From IMG/VR virus record IMGVR_UViG_3300030117_006016, positions 1-28,057 of that record: a stretch of 28,057 bases of DNA, one strand, 5' to 3'. This stretch comes from a virus. Under the pieces are notes generated by a model. That model worked only from the letters and a program-made list of their open reading frames with translations, was not told where the DNA came from and made no database searches. Made by a program: the position numbers and the translations under genes. Shown here in pieces: positions 6,926 to 11,839 of the stretch. Positions within the stretch are counted from its first letter, which is position 1; each line of letters begins with the position of its first letter.

Positions 6926-7159
6926 TTAACCCCCTAGCTCGTCGTGCATCGCCTTCAACTCGGTATCATGTACAGCAATTGCGGCGCCCATTCCCTCTGG
7001 GCTTGATGCATAACCGACTAACACCCATTCGCCATAGTTGGCCCATAGCTCAAAAACGCCATGCGTCGTGGGGTGTAGTTCATAGTCAACACTCAGCCCG
7101 TCCCAATGCTTTTCTGTCATTGTCTTAGCTGGCTGGCTTGTCGGTTTTGAATCTCTCAT
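6926..7159 (-). CDS. Small hypothetical protein, 77 aa
   Basis: The true start is most likely the ATG at 7159 (MRDSKPTSQP), because GGGAGGGGG lies about six bases upstream and the ATG overlaps the upstream TGA as ATGA. The longer open frame to 7300 overlaps the upstream gene and has an atypical Arg/Gly-rich composition. Residues 22-70 look like a small alpha/beta domain (GVFELWANYGEWVLVGYAS). Function unknown. Confidence 0.68.
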   Translation of the reverse strand: MRDSKPTSQPAKTMTEKHWDGLSVDYELHPTTHGVFELWANYGEWVLVGYASSPEGMGAAIAVHDTELKAMHDELGG

Positions 7160-7338
7160 AACTCGCCCCCTCCCTCGCATGGGTGCCCTAGTTCGTCCAT
7201 CAGGGCCTCGGCTCTTTGAATGGTGTGGATTGCTCGTGCACTCTCCGGAGAAATTACACCCGGAATCAAGCGCTCTTTTTCTTGCTCTATGAGCGCCCAC
7301 AAGCCCCTGCAGATCAGTTCTTTATCTTCGTTGGTCAT
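7156..7338 (-). CDS. Small hypothetical protein, 60 aa
   Basis: A largely helical acidic protein (MTNEDKELICRGLWALIEQE and SARAIHTIQRAEALMDEL), not recognised. The start is fixed by the leader at 7339-7354. A hairpin with a three-base loop lies directly upstream of that leader. The stop overlaps the next gene's start. Confidence 0.7.
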   Translation of the reverse strand: MTNEDKELICRGLWALIEQEKERLIPGVISPESARAIHTIQRAEALMDELGHPCEGGGEL

Positions 7339-7354
7339 GTCGTTACCCTTTCAA
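7339..7354 (-). promoter_or_regulatory. Conserved leader/RBS (TTGAAAGGGTAACGAC)
   Basis: Full copy of the leader, seven bases between GGG and the ATG at 7338, immediately downstream (minus sense) of a stable small hairpin. Confidence 0.75.
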
Positions 7355-7389
7355 GGTGGTTTCACCACCAAAGCCCGCACTAGGCGGGC
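7355..7389 (-). repeat. Two consecutive hairpins between minus-strand genes
   Basis: Read on the minus strand, GCCCGC-CTAGT-GCGGGC (7389-7373) is followed by TTT, and then GGTGGT-GAA-ACCACC (7369-7355). The first could be a weak terminator after the 71-residue gene. The second abuts the conserved leader of the next gene and may be an RNA-processing or stabilising stem. Confidence 0.55.
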
Positions 7390-7413
7390 AATGTGGGGCT
7401 ATGTGGTTGGTTG

Positions 7414-7629
7414 TCAGGCTAGACCATAACCCTTCAGCCATTCGTCGTGGATTTCCAGGTCGGCCTCTAAGTCAAAGTAGGCATGGCGCCCCGTGCTAGG
7501 TTGCCACATGTAAAGCACCTTATGACCCGTGCGGGTAATAAAGGGCTTCTCTAGTTGGTTGCATGCCGGGACCCATGGGCCATCTTGCTTGGCCCTTTCG
7601 GCCGCGTCTAATCGTTCTAGCAGGTTCAT
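7414..7629 (-). CDS. Small hypothetical protein, 71 aa
   Basis: Not recognised. A helical start (MNLLERLDAAERAKQDGPW) is followed by a short beta-rich core (PFITRTGHKVLYMWQPSTGRHAYFDL) and a negatively charged helix. TGAGGAG lies eight bases before the ATG and includes the stop codon of the upstream 40-residue gene. Confidence 0.7.
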   Translation of the reverse strand: MNLLERLDAAERAKQDGPWVPACNQLEKPFITRTGHKVLYMWQPSTGRHAYFDLEADLEIHDEWLKGYGLA

Positions 7630-7641
7630 AGCTCTGACTCC

Positions 7642-7764
7642 TCAGTAGGTTAGTGCGTCGATGATTTGTGACACGGTGCATCGGAAGGTCTTACGGTAGT
7701 AGATGCGCATAGCCCACGATACCTGACTTGCTGACACAGCGCGTTGCATTCGAATGTATGACAT
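7642..7764 (-). CDS. Small basic hypothetical protein, 40 aa
   Basis: This short frame begins MSYIRMQRAVSASQVSWAMR and ends VSQIIDALTY. It has a basic helical first half and could include a small helix-turn-helix-like fold (VSASQVSWAMRIYYRKTFRCTVSQIIDAL), but 40 residues is too short to be sure. It is accepted because the leader AAAGGGTAACATC precedes the ATG with the usual spacing and the gene fits exactly between its neighbours. Confidence 0.6.
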   Translation of the reverse strand: MSYIRMQRAVSASQVSWAMRIYYRKTFRCTVSQIIDALTY

Positions 7765-7778
7765 GATGTTACCCTTTG
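7765..7778 (-). promoter_or_regulatory. Conserved leader/RBS (CAAAGGGTAACATC)
   Basis: The AAAGGGTAAC core is kept with seven bases from GGG to the ATG at 7764. The TAA of the upstream 44-residue gene lies within GGGTAA. Confidence 0.68.
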
Positions 7779-7903
7779 TTTTCGATGAAGGATTTGAGTT
7801 CAATTGCCTTGGCTTCGCACCCGGCTTTGGTGCCTACCCATACTTCTAGGCCATCAATCACCAGCTCGTAGTTACCATCGGCGTATGTGATTGTGATGTT
7901 CAT
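7769..7903 (-). CDS. Small hypothetical protein, 44 aa
   Basis: The frame from MNITITYADGNYELVIDGLE looks like a compact beta-hairpin followed by a helix (GTKAGCEAKAIELKSFIENKG). The open frame extends upstream to 7966, but that extension would run through the predicted -10 box at 7937-7942. The leader at 7904-7918 marks the ATG at 7903, so I use the shorter form. It is the promoter-proximal gene of the leftward block. Confidence 0.65.
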   Translation of the reverse strand: MNITITYADGNYELVIDGLEVWVGTKAGCEAKAIELKSFIENKG

Positions 7904-7918
7904 GCGTTGCCCTTTCAA
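7904..7918 (-). promoter_or_regulatory. Conserved leader/RBS (TTGAAAGGGCAACGC)
   Basis: Leader copy with C in place of T after GGG and six rather than seven bases to the ATG at 7903. A run of eight T (minus strand) precedes it. Confidence 0.68.
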
Positions 7919-7936
7919 AAAAAATGCCCTCAACCC

Positions 7937-7966
7937 GTTGTACACGAAGGCAACAGTGCGCGTCAA
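7937..7966 (-). promoter_or_regulatory. Predicted leftward sigma70-type promoter
   Basis: On the minus strand TTGACG (7966-7961) and TACAAC (7942-7937) are separated by 18 bases, placing the start about 27 bases before the ATG at 7903. The arrangement mirrors the promoter at 5377-5406. This would drive the leftward small-gene block. Confidence 0.52.
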
Positions 7967-8163
7967 TCAATTGTTTTACGGGTGGACATGTTTTCTATAA
8001 ACTTTCGACGCTTTAGCAAGCAATATGGGGCTGTAAGTGCTGAGAATTGTTGGGGAAAATGAAAAATGTACGTTTCCTTGTTTTTTGTCTGTTTTGGTCC
8101 TTAGAGAGAGTGAGAGAGTGTGTGATAGACAGACAACAGATGGGCAACGGGTAGGCAACGGTA

Positions 8164-8217
<54 letters not shown>

Positions 8218-8570
8218 GACCTAACCTGCTGATTTTATTGAGCTTTTCGGAAATACGATACCCTGCATACTTGCAATTTCGGCCCTAAGTGACTGAAAAC
8301 ACTCAACAAATATGTGAAAGCGCTCAAATAGGCCACCAAATGGCCCTAGGGCAGATGCCCCCCCCGACATGGCCTATGGCCCTAAGGGGCGGAAATGGGC
8401 GCCATGGCCTCTAGAATCGATTCTGCGGGGCGTTCGGGGGGCGGTTGGTACGTTCGGACGTCCGGAGGCCCGTTCGTGGCCTCAAGGGGCAAACCCGCTC
8501 ACTTTAAACGGCTGGAGGCATTGTCAACAAATGGATACAAGTGTCACCAGGCGGATGCGCCACAAAAGCG

Positions 8571-8623
8571 GTGCCATACGTTGCCATACGTTGCCATATG
8601 TAGCACTACACTACATGTAGTGC
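8571..8623. promoter_or_regulatory. Tandem TTGCCATACG decamers plus TACATGTA palindrome
   Basis: Three adjacent decamers, GTGCCATACG, TTGCCATACG and TTGCCATATG (8571-8600), are followed by the perfect 14-base palindrome CACTACATGTAGTG (8609-8622) within longer arms GCACTAC/GTAGTGC. The same decamer and the core TACATGTA recur together at 8918-8939 on the rightward promoter. This looks like a multi-site operator or iteron set. Confidence 0.6.
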
Positions 8624-8645
8624 ATGTCAGACGCAGTGCGTTAAG

Positions 8646-8703
8646 TGAAGCGCCGTTCAGTTAACCGATAGGATAAACTGAAGCGCAATTCATGAAACGG
8701 CGC
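8646..8703. repeat. Nested inverted and direct repeats
   Basis: TGAAGCGC occurs as a direct repeat at 8646-8653 and 8679-8686. TTCAGTT (8656-8662) is inverted as AACTGAA (8676-8682), and GCGCCGTT (8650-8657) is inverted as AACGGCGC (8696-8703). These can form alternative stems. The function is unknown; an origin or protein-binding role is possible. Confidence 0.5.
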
Positions 8704-8798
8704 GTCATATCGATATCCCACCCCGGACCCGGCTCCCCCCTTTTACATTAATAGCCACAAAAACTAATTTTCCCCTCACCCTTTTCCCTCTGGGGAAT

Positions 8799-8851
8799 AA
8801 AGAACCTAGTCATTCTAATTTTTCCGCCCAGGTTCTTTGACCGGGTTCTTT
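8799..8851. repeat. Inverted repeat AAAGAACCT with two alternative partners
   Basis: AAAGAACCT (8799-8807) pairs perfectly with AGGTTCTTT (8830-8838), and a second GGTTCTTT (8844-8851), followed by further T residues, could pair in its place. In transcripts from upstream this could be a terminator-like structure before the rightward promoter; as DNA it may be a binding site. Confidence 0.4.
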
Positions 8852-8868
8852 TTTGTTTCACGTGCAAC

Positions 8869-8898
8869 ATATTCCCTTTTAGATAAAAGATATTCCCT
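8869..8898. promoter_or_regulatory. ATATTCCCT direct repeats spaced 21 bp
   Basis: Two exact copies of ATATTCCCT (8869-8877 and 8890-8898) lie on the same face of the helix, two turns apart. The second ends two bases before the -35 box at 8901. This is the classical position for an activator, but the protein is unknown. Confidence 0.5.
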
Positions 8899-8900
8899 CT

Positions 8901-8929
8901 TTGACAAATGCACTGCATTGCCATACGAT
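8901..8929 (+). promoter_or_regulatory. Rightward promoter of the packaging/structural operon
   Basis: A consensus -35 TTGACA (8901-8906), a 17-base spacer and TACGAT (8924-8929, four of six consensus bases). The predicted start is near 8936, about 40 bases before the first gene at 8976. It overlaps the operator-like sequence at 8918-8939, so it is probably repressible. Confidence 0.68.
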
Positions 8930-8939
8930 ACATGTATGG
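8918..8939. promoter_or_regulatory. Operator-like site over the -10 box
   Basis: TTGCCATACG (8918-8927) matches the upstream decamers, CCATAC (8921-8926) is inverted as GTATGG (8934-8939), and ATACATGTAT (8928-8937) is a perfect 10-base palindrome sharing TACATGTA with 8612-8619. Binding here would block the -10 box. The adjacent helix-turn-helix gene is a candidate binder, by inference. Confidence 0.58.
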
Positions 8940-8975
8940 CACCCATTTTTTCGGGGTCCTGGATGGTAAGGAAGC

Positions 8976-9224
8976 ATGGCGCGTGGCAGAGGCAGACCCT
9001 CGGCGGAGGTTATTCCCCGTCGTTCAATTGACAAGCTCCGGCAGGGTTACCTGTCGAATTGCCTTCCTCCGCTCGACCTGGTGGCCAATGCGCTCGGGGT
9101 CAGCCGCTCGATGATTGGCAAGATCATCCACAACCGGGCCTACTACTCATCGGCCTACGCAAGTCAGTTGGACATCGTAAAGGAGCGCCGGGCTCAGTTT
9201 CTGCTGGAGCTGACCGATGGCTGA
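8976..9224 (+). CDS. Helix-turn-helix protein (regulator or small terminase candidate)
   Basis: The 82-residue protein has an RGRGRP patch at 3-8, like an AT-hook, and a helix-turn-helix-like segment at about 33-54 (LDLVANALGVSRSMIGKIIH). It is the first gene of the rightward operon, where small terminase subunits often sit, and equally suits an autoregulator of the operator-bearing promoter just upstream. I cannot choose between the two. The Shine-Dalgarno TAAGGA is only about three bases from the ATG, unusually close. It overlaps the next gene by eight bases. Confidence 0.62.
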   Translation: MARGRGRPSAEVIPRRSIDKLRQGYLSNCLPPLDLVANALGVSRSMIGKIIHNRAYYSSAYASQLDIVKERRAQFLLELTDG

Positions 9225-9567
9225 CTTCTGGAATGTCGACGCCCTCCTGGCAGAGCCGGAGGAGGAAGAGGAAGAGGTCCTCACCCCTGCCGAGGTTGTG
9301 TCGGTGCCGTCAATCGAGGTGGTGCGGCACAACCTGCTGGCCCTCATTCAGCAGGCGCTTGAGGGGGCAATTCACACATCGGCGGCGCGGGACTTGGAGC
9401 CGAATGATGTGAAGGTGGTCTCGGAGCTGATGCGGGCCCTGAAGCTGGCTGAGGACATGCAGAAGGATGACGCGCTAAGTCAGATGGATGATGAGACGCT
9501 TCAGATGTTGGCGGAGAAGGCGCTGGCGGTGAAGCAGTTGGGGGATGGCGGGGATAATGAGGATTAA
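9217..9567 (+). CDS. Acidic hypothetical protein, possible terminase small subunit
   Basis: The N-terminus carries a striking acidic run (AEPEEEEEEVL, about 12-22), followed by helical segments (SIEVVRHNLLALIQQALEG, 32-50; NDVKVVSELMRALKLAEDMQ, 63-82) and an acidic end. Position before the large terminase and helical make-up are compatible with a small terminase subunit, but no DNA-binding motif is seen. TGGAG lies seven bases before the ATG. Confidence 0.6.
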   Translation: MADFWNVDALLAEPEEEEEEVLTPAEVVSVPSIEVVRHNLLALIQQALEGAIHTSAARDLEPNDVKVVSELMRALKLAEDMQKDDALSQMDDETLQMLAEKALAVKQLGDGGDNED

Positions 9568-9593
9568 TTGTTTCGGCCAGTTGGGGGTTGGGA

Positions 9594-10022
9594 ATGATTC
9601 GGATTAGGGAGAGTCGCCCAGGGGACATGGCATTTGTATACTCCTCCTGGGCGAAGTCGTATGCGGGGCGGAATAAAGATGTTCCCCGGAGTCTCGTGTA
9701 TGGGGCGCAGGTTGATATCATTCGCGAGGTTGTGAAGGGTTGTCACATCCTGGTGGCGACGCCGGAGGGCGCGGATGATGATATCTGTGGGTGGGTGTGC
9801 TATCGTTTGCCTGTGTATCAGTTCATGTACGTTAAGGCGCCGTTTCGTCGATTTGGCGTGGCGATAGCACTGATGAAGGCGACCGGGTGGGACCGTGGGC
9901 CGATCATGGGGGCCTACAAACCATCGAGAGAGATACTGAAGAAGATTGAGTTTGAGTATGCGCCGCAATTGCAGCGGTTGGACATGCTGGAGAGGTTTGC
10001 CAATGAAGGTGTATGCAGTTAG
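9594..10022 (+). CDS. GNAT-like acetyltransferase
   Basis: The 142-residue protein shows a GNAT fold pattern. An N-terminal strand and helix (IRIRESRPGDMAFVYSSWAKSY) are followed by the central strands HILVATPE and ICGWVCYRLP. Then comes strand QFMYV leading into the acetyl-CoA loop KAPFRRFGVA (81-90), where R85-R86-x-G88-x-A90 fits the Q/RxxGxG/A motif. The substrate is unknown; similar proteins are seen beside terminase genes in other phages (from memory). The ATG at 9594 is used because GGGGG lies six bases upstream; an in-frame TTG at 9588 is less likely. Confidence 0.7.
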   Translation: MIRIRESRPGDMAFVYSSWAKSYAGRNKDVPRSLVYGAQVDIIREVVKGCHILVATPEGADDDICGWVCYRLPVYQFMYVKAPFRRFGVAIALMKATGWDRGPIMGAYKPSREILKKIEFEYAPQLQRLDMLERFANEGVCS

Positions 10023-10251
10023 GTTCAACTCGGATGTGAAGCCGCTGATGAACCAGACGTTTATAGATGTGAATCACCCGGCCACCAGGGGCTTTAGCCT
10101 TAAGGTGGAGGGGCAGTTTTTGCTGGTTTCGCATGATAGCGGCAGTGAGTTTGCCGTGCCAATGTCGTCAGTCTCATGGATGAAGATTGATGGGGCGGTG
10201 ATTAAGCCTAAGCGCGGGCGACCAAAGAAGGCGGTCAGTGAAGCAGTATGA
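10003..10251 (+). CDS. Small protein with AT-hook-like tail, 82 aa
   Basis: From MKVYAVRFNSDV the protein is beta-rich (FSLKVEGQFLLVSHD, EFAVPMSSVSWMKID) and ends with KPKRGRPKKA (68-77), whose RGRP core is the AT-hook signature for minor-groove binding. The ATG at 10003 has GGAGAGG seven bases upstream and overlaps the GNAT-like gene by 20 bases. The longer frame from 9946 is rejected. It may help recognise DNA during packaging, given its place directly before the large terminase; that is inference. Confidence 0.65.
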   Translation: MKVYAVRFNSDVKPLMNQTFIDVNHPATRGFSLKVEGQFLLVSHDSGSEFAVPMSSVSWMKIDGAVIKPKRGRPKKAVSEAV

Positions 10252-11665
10252 TGCCGATAGCATACTCCAGGAGTATGTTCGCCGGTTTGGCGACACCACT
10301 AGCCTCGAAGATACGCGGGAGCTAGGGCATCGTACTTTCAAGTGGCGCAATGATTTGTTCGACTACCAGCTCGGCTTCATTGACGACGAGTCACAAATCA
10401 AGACGGCGCTGTGCAGCCGCCGAAGCGGGAAGACTTATGCTTCGTGCTACTACTTGCTTGAGGAAGCCAGTCGGCATCCCGACATCATCTGCGCTTATAT
10501 TGCATTGACCAGACGGTCAGCAAAACGACTGATGTGGACGGAGCTGAAGAGGGCTGACCGCAAGTATATGCTGAACATCAAGTTCAACAATGCTGAACTG
10601 GTGGCGGAGCTTAAGAATGGCTCTCAGATTATTCTGGCTGGGGCGGATGACGAGGCCGAGGTCGACAAGCTCCGTGGCTCGGCGTACCGGCTGGTTATCA
10701 TCGATGAAGCGGCGTCATTCGGGCCGCACTTGTCGGTGCTCATTGAAGAGGTTTTGGAGCCGGCGCTCGTTGACCACAACGGAACGCTCGCGATGATTGG
10801 GACACCGGCGGCTCACTGCTCGGGTATTTTCTACGAGGCCACAACCGGGATTAGGCCGGAGTACTCAACCCACAGTTGGACCATTATGGAGAACCCGCAC
10901 ATTCCGCATGCCGAGGAATGGCTGGCCAAGAGGCGCAAGCAGAAGAAGTGGGCGGATGACAATCCCATCTATCTGCGCGAGTGGCGGGGCAAGTGGGTGC
11001 GCTCGGATGACTCACTGATTTATAAATATGGCGAAGAGAACTTAGTCGAGTCTATGCCGACCGATGAGTTTGACTTTGAGTATTGCCTGGGGATTGACCT
11101 TGGTTACGAGGATGCAACTGCCCTAGTGGTGGGGGCGTTCTGTCGAAACCTGCCTGACTTCTACATTGTCGACTCGTTTAAGAAGAGCCATATGCTGCCA
11201 GTGGATATTGCGGCGAAGATACGCGAGATGGACGCCACGTATAACTTTACGACAATGGTTGCCGATACCGGGGGCCTGGGTAAATCGATTGTCGAGGAGT
11301 TTAGAAAGCGCTATTCGCTGCCCCTGAAGGCCGCAGAAAAGCGCAACAAGGGCAGCTACATCGAACTATTGAACGATGATTTGGCAACCGGCAAAGTCAG
11401 GGTGCTCGACCAGAGCATACTCGCCGAATGGGATGTTTTACAGTGGGACGAAGACCGGCGCAAGGAAGATGCCCGGTTTGACAACCACCTTTCGGATGCC
11501 TGCTTGTATGCATGGCGCGAGAGTCGGCACTACACATTCCAAGAAGACGAAAGCTATATTCCTGAAGGCTTCTGCGAGGAAGAGTTCAAGATCATGCAGC
11601 GCATAGAGGGTAAGCTCTACAAGCCGGAGAAGCCGTGGTGGGAATCAGAATGGACGTTGAATTGA
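10238..11665 (+). CDS. terL: Terminase large subunit
   Basis: This is the packaging motor: an N-terminal ATPase drives DNA into the prohead and a C-terminal nuclease cuts it. Motifs visible are Walker A-like CSRRSGKT (59-66), Walker B RLVIIDEA (151-158), the coupling motif AMIGTP (185-190), and the RNase H-like nuclease aspartates in GIDLGYED (D287), VADTGG (D343) and HLSDACLYAW (D420). The 475-residue length is normal. The start is GTG, with AAGG six bases upstream and a 14-base overlap with the AT-hook-like gene; no in-frame ATG lies nearby. Confidence 0.93.
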   Translation: MKQYDADSILQEYVRRFGDTTSLEDTRELGHRTFKWRNDLFDYQLGFIDDESQIKTALCSRRSGKTYASCYYLLEEASRHPDIICAYIALTRRSAKRLMWTELKRADRKYMLNIKFNNAELVAELKNGSQIILAGADDEAEVDKLRGSAYRLVIIDEAASFGPHLSVLIEEVLEPALVDHNGTLAMIGTPAAHCSGIFYEATTGIRPEYSTHSWTIMENPHIPHAEEWLAKRRKQKKWADDNPIYLREWRGKWVRSDDSLIYKYGEENLVESMPTDEFDFEYCLGIDLGYEDATALVVGAFCRNLPDFYIVDSFKKSHMLPVDIAAKIREMDATYNFTTMVADTGGLGKSIVEEFRKRYSLPLKAAEKRNKGSYIELLNDDLATGKVRVLDQSILAEWDVLQWDEDRRKEDARFDNHLSDACLYAWRESRHYTFQEDESYIPEGFCEEEFKIMQRIEGKLYKPEKPWWESEWTLN

Positions 11666-11835
11666 TAATAGCCCTGGCGCAAGAGCATGGTCTCAAGCGC
11701 TTAAGGGTTGGCGATATAGAAGTGGAACTCTGGGAAAAGCCGCGCCAGCGCTATAGTCAGGCCGTGCCTGTGGGGGCTCTGGTGGATGAGAGCATCTCAG
11801 ATGATGAAGAAGACCTTTTTTATTCAGTGGAGTGA
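11650..11835 (+). CDS. Small acidic hypothetical protein, 61 aa
   Basis: From MDVELIIALAQEHGLKRL it has a short helix, a strand (LRVGDIEVELWE) and an acidic tail (DESISDDEEDLFYSVE). Not recognised. The ATG overlaps the terminase end by 16 bases; GTG at 11635 is an alternative. It lies five bases before the portal gene, so a head-assembly role is possible. Confidence 0.65.
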   Translation: MDVELIIALAQEHGLKRLRVGDIEVELWEKPRQRYSQAVPVGALVDESISDDEEDLFYSVE

Positions 11836-11839
11836 ATAA

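Noticed and set aside
7160-7300. N-terminal extension of the gene ending at 6926
   Set aside because: It overlaps the upstream 60-residue gene in another frame, while the ATG at 7159 has a near-perfect Shine-Dalgarno and ATGA overlap.
7904-7966. N-terminal extension of the 44-residue gene to 7966
   Set aside because: It would cross the predicted -10 box and the conserved leader; the leader marks the ATG at 7903.
8571-8600. Possible CRISPR-like array from the tandem decamers
   Set aside because: Ten-base units directly adjacent with no spacers; a binding-site array fits better.
8369-8664. Overlapping plus-strand frames of 83 and 89 residues in the control region
   Set aside because: No ribosome site, odd composition, and they run through the tandem decamers and palindrome; more likely chance frames in GC-rich non-coding DNA.
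8748-8942. Minus-strand frame of 64 residues
   Set aside because: It starts inside the rightward promoter/operator and has low-complexity basic composition without a ribosome site.
9946-10002. N-terminal extension of the AT-hook-like gene
   Set aside because: The frame lies within the GNAT-like gene and lacks a ribosome site; the ATG at 10003 has GGAGAGG.
9344-10028. Pro/His-rich minus-strand frames opposite the GNAT-like and acidic-protein genes
   Set aside because: Shadow frames of plus-strand genes with unnatural Pro/Ser/His composition.
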